Assembly: GCA_002400415.1 (NCBI GenBank) | Contig: DGQP01000004.1 | Coordinates: 124,001 to 188,000, forward strand | Direction: 5' to 3' | Source: Chitinophagaceae bacterium UBA4411 | GTDB lineage: Bacteria; Bacteroidota; Bacteroidia; Chitinophagales; Chitinophagaceae | Length of the DNA: 64,000 nucleotides | In this document: positions 1 through 8,212 of the stretch, in pieces | Layout: the number at the start of each line of letters is the position of its first letter | Position numbering within the stretch: the first letter of the stretch is position 1 | The notes under the pieces: generated by a model | The model's database searches: none | Told to the model about the DNA's origin: nothing | The model's input: only the letters and a program-made list of their open reading frames with translations | Made by a program: the position numbers and the translations under genes

Positions 1-390
1 AAGGCTCCAGCCGGGGTCTACAATGGCGTAAGTAGCAAATGAAACGAGGGAGCCATCACCCATCAATACACCCTGTCCTTTCAGGGTGGTATCCCAGCTA
101 CTCCAGTTGGCAGCAGTTATCTTGCTTGAAGGCATTCCAATGTCTTTCAGCATACCTGTGAGCCATGATGGGGCATCATTGTTCAGGAAGTATAAAGCCC
201 AGGATGCTTCAATATTCCCCGGCGCATTTTCGGGCGGAGGATTGTCATTCATTAAATTGATAAGCTGTTGTTCGCTGTCCTGAAGGAAAGTCCAGAGACC
301 GGTGTTTACAGTGGCGCCATTTTCAATGGCTTCTTTCATTTGCAGATACATCGGTTCCATCTGCTGTTGCAGTTCGGTTGAAATTTGCAT
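1..390 (-). CDS. hypothetical protein, 3' end beyond the window edge
   Basis: Reading the minus strand from the ATG at 388-390 gives 130 codons without a stop up to the window edge, so the gene is partial at its C-terminus. The visible protein starts MQISTELQQQMEPMYLQMK, has no signal peptide or membrane segment, and looks like a soluble acidic protein with many Trp and Asn-Asp-Pro turns. I do not recognise a family. It is transcribed away from trmH, so the 422 bases between the two ATGs probably hold both promoters. The unbroken frame and Bacteroidota-like codon use make a real gene likely. Confidence 0.7.
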   Translation of the reverse strand, partial: MQISTELQQQMEPMYLQMKEAIENGATVNTGLWTFLQDSEQQLINLMNDNPPPENAPGNIEASWALYFLNNDAPSWLTGMLKDIGMPSSKITAANWSSWDTTLKGQGVLMGDGSLVSFATYAIVDPGWSL

Positions 391-761
391 AGAAGTTAGT
401 TTAGTGGTTAATGATAAGGGAAGGTAAAAAACTTACCGGTGGGATCAATAAATATTTTACAGCGACCCATTACGGCTGTTGTGATGGAATTTTCAGGCGG
501 GCTTTACCGGCAGGTGGGTAAACACGGTTTGTATCGTTGCTGTCATATTTTAAAAAAAAATGAAGACTGAGACAAACCATTCAATTGGTTCCTTCCCAAT
601 ATTCTTTCTTGTGTATCTTTTGTGATGGACCTGAGTAGACGGACACAGCAATAAATGTAATGCCAGCTATCACGTCGGAGCACTACATAACGTTTCCGCC
701 TGGGAAGAAAAAAAAGGTTCTGGCCAGGGTTTGAATGATGATGGATTTATACAAGCAATAC
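391..761. other. divergent intergenic region, no gene seen
   Basis: About 370 bases between the partial minus-strand gene and the hairpin before trmH. No open frame with start codon and plausible protein is seen on either strand. A TATCTTTT at 614-621 is one base from the Bacteroidota -7 element TAnnTTTG on the plus strand, but no TTG sits about 19 bases before it, so a promoter is only possible. Confidence 0.4.
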
Positions 762-802
762 TCTTTAATCTGCAAACTTTACCGAAGTTTGCAGATTAAA
801 GA
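762..802 (+). promoter_or_regulatory. perfect 18-bp stem hairpin ahead of trmH
   Basis: Bases 762-779 and 785-802 are exact reverse complements, with a five-base loop TACCG at 780-784. The structure ends 10 bases before the ATG at 813. There is no T-run on either strand after it, so it is not a typical intrinsic terminator. It could act in the 5' leader of the trmH message, as a protein site, or as a remnant of an inserted palindrome. It lies in an open stretch that could be read as a 26-codon N-terminal extension of trmH, which argues against that extension being translated. Confidence 0.6.
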
Positions 803-812
803 CCTGTTAGTA

Positions 813-1421
813 ATGACCCCTGAACGCATAGCCAAACTTACCGGCGTATTAGTGAAACGGCAGCCGGACCTGACCGTGGTGCTGGAGAATGTATTTGATC
901 CGCATAATATCTCGGCCGTTATGCGAACCTGCGATGCCGTGGGGCTGCAGGATATTTATATCCTTAACACAAAAATTCCCCGGCATAAAAAATGGGGGAC
1001 GAGGAGTTCATCCAGTGCTGCCAAATGGCTGACCATTCACCAGTTTGATCAGGCAGAAGAGTGTTTTTCATCCCTCAGGAAACGCTATTCAAAAATTTTA
1101 ACCACCCACTTAAGCAGCGATGCAGCAGACCTGTATGCCATCAATATGACCGAACCGGTTGCGCTGGTTTTCGGGAATGAACATAGCGGGGTAAGTGATG
1201 AGATCAGGGCATTGGCAGACGGAAATTTTATTATCCCGCAGATGGGGATCATTCAATCGCTGAATATCAGCGTGGCCTGTGCAGTGACATTATATGAAGC
1301 CTTTCGACAGAAGAGCGAAGCCGGTCATTACCAGCAACAGCGGCTGGATGAAGTCCGTTATAATGAACTTTTTAAAGAATGGGAGAATAACGGGCGGGAA
1401 GAGGCTAAATCAGATAATTAA
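813..1421 (+). CDS. trmH: TrmH-type tRNA (guanosine-2'-O-)-methyltransferase
   Basis: A SPOUT-class methyltransferase expected to 2'-O-methylate a guanosine of tRNA (Gm18 in E. coli TrmH) using S-adenosylmethionine through a trefoil knot. The three SpoU motifs are visible: motif 1 around residues 25-44 with N32 and R38, motif 2 GNEHSGVS at 121-128, and motif 3 IPQMGIIQSLNISVA at 141-155. The start at 813 is chosen because MTPERIAKL lines up with the E. coli TrmH N-terminus (MNPTRYARI), while the ATG at 735 would add residues encoded by a hairpin. At 202 residues it is slightly shorter than the E. coli enzyme. The next gene starts 13 bases after its stop. Confidence 0.88.
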   Translation: MTPERIAKLTGVLVKRQPDLTVVLENVFDPHNISAVMRTCDAVGLQDIYILNTKIPRHKKWGTRSSSSAAKWLTIHQFDQAEECFSSLRKRYSKILTTHLSSDAADLYAINMTEPVALVFGNEHSGVSDEIRALADGNFIIPQMGIIQSLNISVACAVTLYEAFRQKSEAGHYQQQRLDEVRYNELFKEWENNGREEAKSDN

Positions 1422-1434
1422 AATGTTTGTATTG

Positions 1435-1926
1435 ATGAAAACGATCAGGATCATACTGGTTGCTATGTTTTTTTCTTCCTGTGTAACCAGTTTTTCGCAG
1501 GAGATAAAAAGTATAAAAATTACGGAACTGGAAAAGATGATTGCTGAAAGCAGTACTCCGCTGATCATCAATTTCTGGGCAACCTGGTGCAAGCCCTGTA
1601 TTGAAGAAATCCCTTATTTCCAGGCAGAAGCCGCCACACATAAAGCGGACAGCTTACAACTTCTGCTCGTCAGCCTGGATATGAAAGGAATGTACCCGAA
1701 AGGCTTATCTTCTTTTGTGAAGAAAAGAAAAATCAACGCCACAGTTGTCTTTTTAGACGAGACGAATGCCGACTATTTTTGCCCCAAGGTGGATGAAAAA
1801 TGGTCAGGAGCTATTCCTGCCAGTCTATTTGTCAACAATAGGACAGGGTACAGGAAGTTTGTGGAAGATCAGCTCTCTGAAGAAGAACTGAAAAAAGAAA
1901 TCATGGCTATACTTGGAAAGAACTAA
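1435..1926 (+). CDS. TlpA-like thioredoxin-fold protein, exported
   Basis: A 163-residue protein with an N-terminal export signal (residues 1-21, FFSSC could be a lipobox with C16) followed by a thioredoxin fold. The redox motif WCKPC is at residues 51-55, preceded by INFWAT, as in TlpA/ResA-type periplasmic thiol-disulfide oxidoreductases, so it probably reduces or exchanges disulfides outside the cytoplasmic membrane. The start at 1435 gives the best signal peptide; an ATG at 1423 would add four residues. It follows trmH closely and may be co-transcribed. Its stop overlaps the convergent small membrane gene by four bases. The usual cis-Pro is matched by the SGAIPAS segment. Confidence 0.82.
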   Translation: MKTIRIILVAMFFSSCVTSFSQEIKSIKITELEKMIAESSTPLIINFWATWCKPCIEEIPYFQAEAATHKADSLQLLLVSLDMKGMYPKGLSSFVKKRKINATVVFLDETNADYFCPKVDEKWSGAIPASLFVNNRTGYRKFVEDQLSEEELKKEIMAILGKN

Positions 1927-2120
1927 ACAGCTTCCTCTCTTTCCATCTCTTCCTTTGCTTTCGCCAGTATATACATAAAATAAACAGCTGCCCCGAGACT
2001 CACGATAGCAAGGATGATTCCTATTACACTTTGATAATAAATAGCTTTAGCAAGGGAGAAGCCCACAATGCTGATAAATCCAAGAACAATCAGTTTGTTG
2101 AAGAATGACCGGGTGATCAT
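1923..2120 (-). CDS. small two-span membrane protein
   Basis: A 65-residue protein with two hydrophobic stretches, about residues 8-28 and 31-52, and a charged C-terminal tail (AKAKEEMEREEAV). It faces the thioredoxin-like gene tail to tail with a four-base overlap. I do not recognise a family. The clean ATG, the strong hydrophobic pattern and the lack of another gene in 1927-2196 support it as real, but small membrane proteins of this size are easily predicted by chance, so confidence is moderate. Confidence 0.6.
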   Translation of the reverse strand: MITRSFFNKLIVLGFISIVGFSLAKAIYYQSVIGIILAIVSLGAAVYFMYILAKAKEEMEREEAV

Positions 2121-2196
2121 AAGCTGGTTTTGGGTGTTGAAATATGCATGTCAGTAGTTGGATGCAGCCTGTATTCATTTCCATAAAACAAAATAA

Positions 2197-2228
2197 AAAA
2201 CCCTGTACTTTTTTTTGTACAGGGTTTT
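2197..2228 (-). terminator. intrinsic terminator of the 2246-2851 gene
   Basis: Arms AAAACCCTGTAC (2197-2208) and GTACAGGGTTTT (2217-2228) are exact reverse complements around an eight-base loop of T on the plus strand. On the minus strand the hairpin is followed by TTTTTTATTTT, the usual U-tract, 18 bases after the stop of the redoxin gene. Confidence 0.85.
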
Positions 2229-2245
2229 CAACAATATCTGAATAG

Positions 2246-2851
2246 TTAGTTGAGCCGTTTAATTGCACAACCCACTGAACGGGATTGCTTGACAGAAATA
2301 TCCTTTCCGGCTTTCATTTCATCAATAGCCGTAAGGAGGTGTTTGCGGCTGACAGCAGCGGCATCGCCCGGGTTATCATCAATGGCACCGTGATAAACCA
2401 ATTTACCACCGGCATCAAACAGGAAACATTCCGGGGTTCTGTTGGCGCCGAAGGCATCTGCCTGGGCAGCGTTTTTATCAACTAAGTAGTGCCAGTTATA
2501 GCTCTGCGCTTTGGCATAGTCTTTCATTTCTTCAAAAGAATCAGCTCCGTCCCGGTTCGCTTCATTGGAGTTAAGAATGGCAACCCCGATATCATTCCCG
2601 GCCGCATATTTACAGGCTTCGTATGTCCTTCCCTGGTTTTTGATAACGTAAGGACAGGTGTTGCAACTGAACATAACCAGTAACCCATTTTTCTTCCGGG
2701 CATCTTTCAGGGATATTTCCCCGCCGGAAACGTCTTTCATCTTCAGCTCAGGGTTGGGAATTGCGGATCCCAATGGTAGCGGGTCTGCGACAGGAACGTA
2801 TAAAAAGAATGCTGCAAAGACCGGGAAAACGGCAAAAAGTAATTTTTTCAT
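2246..2851 (-). CDS. thioredoxin-fold (redoxin) protein, exported
   Basis: A 201-residue exported protein: signal peptide about residues 1-22, then an AhpC/TSA-like or redoxin-type thioredoxin fold. The redox centre is FSCNTCPYV with C63 and C66, a CxxC motif followed by Pro. The segment DAFGANRTPECFLFD carries the loop that normally contains the cis-Pro. The family is common in Bacteroidota as a thioredoxin-family protein of unclear substrate; the likely role is thiol redox work in the periplasm. It is a single-gene unit with its own terminator at 2197-2228. A DUF name cannot be given from sequence alone. Confidence 0.8.
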   Translation of the reverse strand: MKKLLFAVFPVFAAFFLYVPVADPLPLGSAIPNPELKMKDVSGGEISLKDARKKNGLLVMFSCNTCPYVIKNQGRTYEACKYAAGNDIGVAILNSNEANRDGADSFEEMKDYAKAQSYNWHYLVDKNAAQADAFGANRTPECFLFDAGGKLVYHGAIDDNPGDAAAVSRKHLLTAIDEMKAGKDISVKQSRSVGCAIKRLN

Positions 2852-2930
2852 CTGTAGTAAATTTTAAGAGTGAAAAAATAAGGTTGCAATGAGTAACAAG
2901 TAAGAACTGCTATGGTTCAAATATCGGTAA

Positions 2931-3899
2931 TCAGGCTGGTTTTTCTTCACCATCCGGCCCGGCATCTTTCCGTTCATCGGCAATCTTTTTGAGGGAAGAA
3001 ATGCTGACGTTGAGCTCAAAACCTATTAGTAGTACAAGGGAATTGAAGTAGATCAGCAACATCAGGATCAGCACTGTTCCGATTGAACCATAAAGTTCAT
3101 TATAGTTCCCGAAATTATTGACCCACCAGGAAAAACACATGGTGAAGAGTATCATCAGGAAAGTAGCCAGAATGGAACCGGGGTTGATAAGGCTCCATTT
3201 TTTATGCACTGCCGGGGCATGGCGGTAGATATAAGAAATAGAAGCAAAGAATAGCAGGATGATGATCAGCCAGCGGAGGTTGTTGATCACAGTAATTAAG
3301 TTTTTGTTTTCAATACCCAGCCAGGTAAGTACAGCTTCTCTTGCAATCAGCAGCAATACAGAGATCACCACCAGGAAGAACAGAATGATTGTGATCTTTA
3401 ATGCCACCATCCTGTTTTGAACCCCTGTTCTTTTCCGGAACCCGATGTAGTTCTTATCAAAAGAACGCATGATGCCGATCATAGCATTGGAGGAAAAGAA
3501 AAGGGACAATACAAAACCTAATGACAGGAGTCCGTTGCGGGGATTATTGATAAAATCTTTCAGGAATTCGATAAGATAAGAATTATTCTTCTGGCCGGGG
3601 ATTACATCCCGGATCAGGCTGTACATCTCTTCCTGGAACTGCTGGCGGATAGGAAGAAAGGGTATCAATGTAAACAGGAAGATGATGGCCGGCGGAATGG
3701 CCATCACAAAGTTGAAAGCGATGGCAGACGCTCTTTCCGTCATCCCCACAGTTTTTACCTGCCCGATAAAGAATTGTACCACATCATACAAAGCAATACC
3801 CCGGAAACCCGGCAGGAAAACAACTTTGCTCTTCCGGATTAAAAAATCAACCGGCGCTGTGTTAATGACTGCGTTTGTTATCCGGGTGAGTAATGGCAT
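2931..3899 (-). CDS. YihY/BrkB-family inner membrane protein
   Basis: A 322-residue multi-span membrane protein with about six hydrophobic segments (roughly residues 60-83, 124-146, 170-190, 212-227, 241-262, 276-298). The segment NELYGSIGTVLILMLLIYF near residue 270 and GFELN shortly after match the end signature of the YihY/BrkB family. The biochemical role of this family is not settled; despite older names it is not a proven ribonuclease or virulence factor. The gene begins two bases after the stop of mltG on the same strand, so the two are probably one operon. The C-terminus is charged and cytoplasmic-looking. Confidence 0.85.
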   Translation of the reverse strand: MPLLTRITNAVINTAPVDFLIRKSKVVFLPGFRGIALYDVVQFFIGQVKTVGMTERASAIAFNFVMAIPPAIIFLFTLIPFLPIRQQFQEEMYSLIRDVIPGQKNNSYLIEFLKDFINNPRNGLLSLGFVLSLFFSSNAMIGIMRSFDKNYIGFRKRTGVQNRMVALKITIILFFLVVISVLLLIAREAVLTWLGIENKNLITVINNLRWLIIILLFFASISYIYRHAPAVHKKWSLINPGSILATFLMILFTMCFSWWVNNFGNYNELYGSIGTVLILMLLIYFNSLVLLIGFELNVSISSLKKIADERKDAGPDGEEKPA

Positions 3900-3901
3900 G
3901 A

Positions 3902-4945
3902 TCAGTTAATTGAAGAAACTTTATTGATGCTGTCTCTCTTTTTCATCTGTATGGTGAGTTCTTTCTGGTACAACTTTGCATATTTTAAGTGATCATTATA
4001 ATTGCTGGTGAAGATATGTGTGCCGTCAAAAGTGCTGTTGGCCACGAAGTAGATATAATCTGTTTTGGGAGCATCGAGTACAGCGTCAATTGTTTCTTCA
4101 GACGGAGTGCAGATAGGGCCGGGCGGCAATCCTTTATTGATGTAGGTATTATACGGGGATGCCGTTTGCAGGTGAACATTCAGTATTCTCTTTAATCCAA
4201 AGTCTTTCATGGCAAATTTTACAGTAGGATCAGCCTGCAGGGGCATCCCTTTTTTGATCCGGTTCAGGTACACACTGGCGATATTGGGTTTGTCTGATTT
4301 TTTGTTCGTTTCTTCTTCAATAATTGAAGCCAGTGTGATGACTTCCAGAGCTGATAAATGCAGACTGTCTGCTTTTTGTTTTCGCCCTTTATTCCAGAAT
4401 ACTTCGTAAGCTGTATACAACTGGCGGAATACTTTACCGGCCGTTGTATTCCAGTTGATACTGTAGGTAAGTGGTAAGGCAACGACCATTGCGGTATTGG
4501 TATCGAGATCAAATTGCCTGAGTGAATCGGGATTGTTAAGAAAATGGATCATAGCCGTTGAATCGCATTCAAACAGCTTTCCCACTTTCGAGGCAAGAAT
4601 TTCTTTTGTCCTGATCTTGGTAATCACAAAATTGACAGGCGTTTGATTTCCCGCTCTCAGCATTCTTACCAGGTCAAAAAGGCTCATCCCTTTTTTCAAT
4701 TTATAGCGGCCTGGTTTTACAGTGTTATAGCGGAGCAGGGAAGAAGCGTAATTGAACCAGGTGCCGCTGCCGATATATTTTTTATCCACGAGTTCTTTTT
4801 GAACATCCTGGTAGCCGGCGCCGGTCCTGATATAAAAAAACTCCCCGGAAGGAGTGGAAACAGCGCTGCCATAAAACTTCATAGCAACGAAAGCAATCAC
4901 AAAGATGATAACTGCCAGCAGGCCAAAGATGATTTTTCTTTTCAT
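3902..4945 (-). CDS. mltG: MltG endolytic murein transglycosylase
   Basis: A 347-residue membrane-anchored enzyme that cuts nascent glycan strands in peptidoglycan and is thought to set glycan chain ends. One N-terminal transmembrane helix (about residues 4-24) is followed by a LysM-like region (VKPGRYKLKKGMSLFDL, about 77-93) and the YceG domain. The catalytic Glu corresponds to E210 in LASIIEEET, followed by the conserved NIASVYLNRIKKGMPLQADP at 221-240. Length is typical of the family. The start ATG at 4943-4945 gives the correct short cytoplasmic N-terminus. It precedes the YihY-like gene with a two-base gap. Confidence 0.92.
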   Translation of the reverse strand: MKRKIIFGLLAVIIFVIAFVAMKFYGSAVSTPSGEFFYIRTGAGYQDVQKELVDKKYIGSGTWFNYASSLLRYNTVKPGRYKLKKGMSLFDLVRMLRAGNQTPVNFVITKIRTKEILASKVGKLFECDSTAMIHFLNNPDSLRQFDLDTNTAMVVALPLTYSINWNTTAGKVFRQLYTAYEVFWNKGRKQKADSLHLSALEVITLASIIEEETNKKSDKPNIASVYLNRIKKGMPLQADPTVKFAMKDFGLKRILNVHLQTASPYNTYINKGLPPGPICTPSEETIDAVLDAPKTDYIYFVANSTFDGTHIFTSNYNDHLKYAKLYQKELTIQMKKRDSINKVSSIN

Positions 4946-4992
4946 GAATAATTGTTATAGGTTTTGACAGGGTGGATCGTCAACAAATTAAA

Positions 4993-5027
4993 TAAAAAAC
5001 CCGATCCCGTATGAAACGGGACCGGGT
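4993..5027 (-). terminator. intrinsic terminator after secG
   Basis: Arms 5000-5010 and 5016-5026 pair over 11 bases with one A/C mismatch on the plus strand that becomes G-U in the minus-strand RNA. The minus strand then reads TTTTTTATTT. It lies 20 bases after the secG stop, closing the operon that begins with miaB. Confidence 0.85.
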
Positions 5028-5046
5028 GAAATTATGTGGAGATCGT

Positions 5047-5415
5047 TTATTTAGTAGTTGAATCAGGAGTAGCAGCGCCCGGGGTGGTTGTACCGGGAGT
5101 AGCGGCTCCGGGGTTGACCGGGGGAAGCTGGTTCGTATTTGACGACTGGTTGGTTGGGGCCGATATTTCAATATTTTGTGTACTGCTTTTGCTGCCCAGG
5201 AAAATGCTGGATGTAAGGCATAATACAGCGATCACTACTGCAAATATCCAGGTACCTCTTTCAAGCACATCATTGGTTTGTTTAACACCCATGAACTGGT
5301 TGCTGAAACCAGCAATATTACCAGCCAGACCACCGCCTTTAGGGTTCTGGATCAGTACAATAAGACCAAGCACCACACTCGCCAGGATGATCAGTATAAT
5401 AAAAAGGATCGACAT
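5047..5415 (-). CDS. secG: SecG preprotein translocase subunit
   Basis: The small subunit of the SecYEG channel in the inner membrane. The protein has the SecG plan: first helix about residues 3-22, the cytoplasmic loop with QNPKGGGLAG (23-32), then the second helix about 55-74. The C-terminal part, residues about 75-122, is a low-complexity Ser/Asn then Pro/Thr/Ala-rich tail, longer than in E. coli SecG, as often seen in Bacteroidota. It is the last gene of the miaB operon, one base after the TPR-like gene, and is followed by a terminator. Confidence 0.92.
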   Translation of the reverse strand: MSILFIILIILASVVLGLIVLIQNPKGGGLAGNIAGFSNQFMGVKQTNDVLERGTWIFAVVIAVLCLTSSIFLGSKSSTQNIEISAPTNQSSNTNQLPPVNPGAATPGTTTPGAATPDSTTK

Positions 5416-5416
5416 A

Positions 5417-6349
5417 TCAGGGTTTCTTTAATTGTTCAATTAGGCCTGCAAAATAAGAGCTTTTGGAGGGATTGAGCAAACTTAATTTCTGGTAGGTAAT
5501 GATGGCTTTGGCCGTATTTCCCTGCTTGACCCAGACCTCGGCCATGGCTTCGGTCAGCACATCGCCTTCGGTCAGCGATTTTTCAGCTAATTGTTCCACT
5601 TTTTGCTCGGCCTGCTGGTTACCGGCAGCAGTATTCAGTTCGGCGGCCGGCGCTTTTTTGATCGTTTTGAGCCATTCAGTAAAACTTTTGAGCTGCTGCC
5701 CGAATTTATCCCGGGGTTTTTCCTCTGAACTGAATTTAATACCCTGGGATGCAAAATAGTCAACAGTATGATAGGGCTCAAAGGTCAGGGTTGCATTGGC
5801 CGGACCGGCAGGTTCTGCTTTAAAGCCGGGGATTTTTATAGGAAGTGCGTCCTGGTCAAAAGCACCCTCTTCTTCTTTTTCGGCAGCAGCTGCAACTTCT
5901 GTTACATCATCATTTTTTAAAAAGATATTTGTCACCACTTCTTCCACCAGGGTCGGGGTCTCAGGAACCGGATAGGAAGCGGCTGTTTTTATTTCTTCCG
6001 GAACAGGATTTATCGCGGGGATATCAATCTTTGTTTCTTCGTTTATTACTTCAACAACCGGTTCGGATATCACCTGCAATTCTTTTTCCTTTGTTTTGAT
6101 GGTAACCTTTCCCTTCTCATTTAATAACTGATCGAGCCAGAAAGGGTTGTGGAAATAGATAGCAGGGATGGGCTGTTCCTTTCCTGGTAACCCTGCCTGT
6201 TCAGCTTGTACTTTCTGTGACACTAATAATTGAATGGCGGCTGAATAAGGATATTTACCGGCAAGCTGCTGTAGTTCCTGCACACTGCATTGCTGCAGAT
6301 CGTCTTTCTGCAAAAATGATTGTACCAATTGCTGAATTGCGCTGTTCAT
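5417..6349 (-). CDS. conserved Bacteroidota protein with C-terminal TPR-like unit
   Basis: A 310-residue soluble protein without signal peptide. Residues about 1-60 form a helical segment (VQSFLQKDDLQQCSVQELQQ), the middle is Pro/Glu/Val-rich and probably disordered, and the end (LTEAMAEVWVKQGNTAKAI then YQKLSLLNPSKSSYF) is one tetratricopeptide-like hairpin. TPR units bind proteins; the partner is unknown. Its fixed place between lptE and secG suggests a link to envelope assembly or export, but that rests on context alone. The stop is one base before secG's start, so translation may be coupled. Confidence 0.75.
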   Translation of the reverse strand: MNSAIQQLVQSFLQKDDLQQCSVQELQQLAGKYPYSAAIQLLVSQKVQAEQAGLPGKEQPIPAIYFHNPFWLDQLLNEKGKVTIKTKEKELQVISEPVVEVINEETKIDIPAINPVPEEIKTAASYPVPETPTLVEEVVTNIFLKNDDVTEVAAAAEKEEEGAFDQDALPIKIPGFKAEPAGPANATLTFEPYHTVDYFASQGIKFSSEEKPRDKFGQQLKSFTEWLKTIKKAPAAELNTAAGNQQAEQKVEQLAEKSLTEGDVLTEAMAEVWVKQGNTAKAIITYQKLSLLNPSKSSYFAGLIEQLKKP

Positions 6350-6369
6350 GGGCGCAATTTAAGTCTTAC

Positions 6370-6861
6370 TTACCAGTTGGAAAAAATGCGGTTGAAAATA
6401 TCATCCGTCAAACCACGAACGATTTCTTCTATTCGTTCAGCTTCTGCCTGCTGCAGTGATTGTGTGGCAGAGAATTCAATATTGCGGGTAATATCATAAT
6501 CACTGGTCTTATCCGCTTTGCGGTCAAGAACAGATACATGCACGCCGATCGTTAACCGGTTGCCCGACTCACGTTGCCCGGAAATAGCGGAGGTGCTCAG
6601 ATCATATTGCGAAACATAACCACTGATCTCCCAGTCGGCATTATCACCGTTGGTTTGTGAAAGTCTTGTCTGGCTCACGATCTTCTGGCGAAGTTTGTCA
6701 GCCAGTTTCGGGCTTAATTGCGGGTTAACATACCTTGCTTTGTTATCAAAGAAATTTACTTTCACTGATTTGATCGTATCGGGAATAGAGATATCCTTGA
6801 ATTTATAAATATTACACCCGCTATTCGTAGTACCAGCAAAAAGCAGTATCGTAATAAGCAT
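6370..6861 (-). CDS. lptE: LptE-like LPS assembly lipoprotein
   Basis: A 163-residue outer-membrane lipoprotein candidate. The signal ends in TNSGC with lipidated C16, followed by NIYKFKDISIPD, which is typical of the Bacteroidota LptE family that plugs LptD during lipopolysaccharide assembly. The body has the expected alternation of strands and a C-terminal helix. The ATG at 6859-6861 is chosen: the longer frame back to 6957 begins with TTG, overlaps the regulator gene, and its extra residues are encoded by a 14-bp-period intergenic repeat. A weakness is that the short signal then lacks a basic residue, so an upstream non-ATG start remains possible. Confidence 0.78.
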   Translation of the reverse strand: MLITILLFAGTTNSGCNIYKFKDISIPDTIKSVKVNFFDNKARYVNPQLSPKLADKLRQKIVSQTRLSQTNGDNADWEISGYVSQYDLSTSAISGQRESGNRLTIGVHVSVLDRKADKTSDYDITRNIEFSATQSLQQAEAERIEEIVRGLTDDIFNRIFSNW

Positions 6862-6907
6862 AGCTGAATACAGCGAATGAAGAATAGCGCTGCTGGTACG
6901 GCTTTTC

Positions 6908-6942
6908 CCATTCGTACTTTGTAATTCGTACTTCGTATTGGC
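6908..6942. repeat. 14-bp-period repeat, two units
   Basis: TTCGTACTTTGTAA (6911-6924) is followed at once by TTCGTACTTCGTAT (6925-6938), a tandem repeat of period 14. A related 14-bp-period array lies at 15557-15612. Both sit just before start codons. Such TTCGTACTTC-type tracts are dispersed intergenic repeats rather than coding sequence. Confidence 0.6.
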
Positions 6943-6946
6943 TGCC

Positions 6947-8209
6947 TTATTCTTCAATGTCGTATTCTTTTAATTTCCTGTATAATGTTCTTTCGCTGAT
7001 ACCCAGATCCAGGGCGGCATCTTTTCTTTTACTCTTATGTTTTTTCAGGGCTTTAATGATCAGTTCTTTTTCTTTATCCATGATGTTCAGGCTTTCTTCC
7101 ACTTCCACATGATCATGAATATCATTGTTCATCAGAACCGGCTGGACTGCCTGCACGGCAGGCTGTAATGAATTTTGCTGTACCAGCGCAGGTGGCTGCA
7201 TCAGCTCATTATTTTTCACCCGGTAACCGTCTGACTCTTTTAACTCGTTAATGAATTGCTGGCTCTGTGCCACCATATTCGGGTTTTGCAACACCTCCAG
7301 GAACATCTTCTTCAATTCTGTCACATCTTTTTTCATATCGAAAAAGAGTTTGTATAAAATCTCTCTCTCGTTAGAAAAATCCTGGGTATGTGCACCGGGA
7401 TGCGCCAGTACCGGCATGCGGTTATTGGAATAAGGCTGCAGGAACCGGCTGAGTTCTTTGGAGCCGATCTGTTTATCCTGTGAAAGAACTGAAATCTGCT
7501 CCGCAATATTCTTCAATTCCCGCACATTACCGGGCCAGGGATAGTTTATTAACAGTTGTTTTGCTTCCTCATCTAACTGTACCGGGGCTGTTTTATACTT
7601 GTCAGCAAAATCAGCAGCGAATTTGCGGAACAGGATATGAATATCTTCTGGCCTGTCGTGCAGGGCCGGCACACGAATAGGTACGGTACTCAGGCGGTAA
7701 TACAGGTCTTCCCGGAACTTGCCTACCTGCACTAATTGCAACAGGTCTTTATTGGTGGCAGCAATGACCCTTACATCGGTCTTCTGCACTTTGGATGATC
7801 CCACCCGGATGTATTCGCCTGTTTCTAAAACACGAAGTAATCTTGCCTGTGTTCCCAGCGGCAGTTCTCCGATTTCATCAAGGAAAATGGTACCACCGTT
7901 TACGGTTTCAAAATATCCTTTCCGGGCATCGGAAGCCCCGGTAAAGGATCCTTTCTCATGCCCGAACAACTCTGAATCAATTGTGCCTTCCGGGATAGCA
8001 CCGCAGTTCACCGCAATAAAAGGATTGTGCTTTCTTGCTGATAAAGAATGAATGATCTGGGAGAACACTTCTTTACCCACACCACTTTCACCATTGATCA
8101 GCACCGTAAGATCAGTGTTTGATACCTGTATCGCCACCTGCAATGCATAGTTGAGGGCAGGGGAGTTGCCGATGATACCGAAACGATTTTTTATTATCTG
8201 AATGTCCAT
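6947..8209 (-). CDS. sigma-54-dependent transcriptional activator without receiver domain
   Basis: A 420-residue bacterial enhancer-binding protein. The AAA+ domain starts almost at the N-terminus: Walker A GESGVGKE at 40-47, the sigma-54 contact loop GSFTGA at 87-92 (the usual GAFTGA with Ser), Walker B TIFLDE at 107-112, and the RVIAATN sensor segment near 148. A linker of about 100 residues is followed by a Fis-type helix-turn-helix at about 395-415 (DLGISERTLYRKLKEY). There is no N-terminal receiver, PAS or GAF domain, so control must act in another way. It lies between miaB and lptE, three bases after miaB, and may regulate sigma-54 promoters elsewhere. Confidence 0.9.
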   Translation of the reverse strand: MDIQIIKNRFGIIGNSPALNYALQVAIQVSNTDLTVLINGESGVGKEVFSQIIHSLSARKHNPFIAVNCGAIPEGTIDSELFGHEKGSFTGASDARKGYFETVNGGTIFLDEIGELPLGTQARLLRVLETGEYIRVGSSKVQKTDVRVIAATNKDLLQLVQVGKFREDLYYRLSTVPIRVPALHDRPEDIHILFRKFAADFADKYKTAPVQLDEEAKQLLINYPWPGNVRELKNIAEQISVLSQDKQIGSKELSRFLQPYSNNRMPVLAHPGAHTQDFSNEREILYKLFFDMKKDVTELKKMFLEVLQNPNMVAQSQQFINELKESDGYRVKNNELMQPPALVQQNSLQPAVQAVQPVLMNNDIHDHVEVEESLNIMDKEKELIIKALKKHKSKRKDAALDLGISERTLYRKLKEYDIEE

Positions 8210-8212
8210 TGT

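Noticed and set aside
735..812. 26-codon N-terminal extension of TrmH
   Set aside because: It is encoded largely by the perfect hairpin, and the protein from 813 already lines up with the E. coli TrmH N-terminus.
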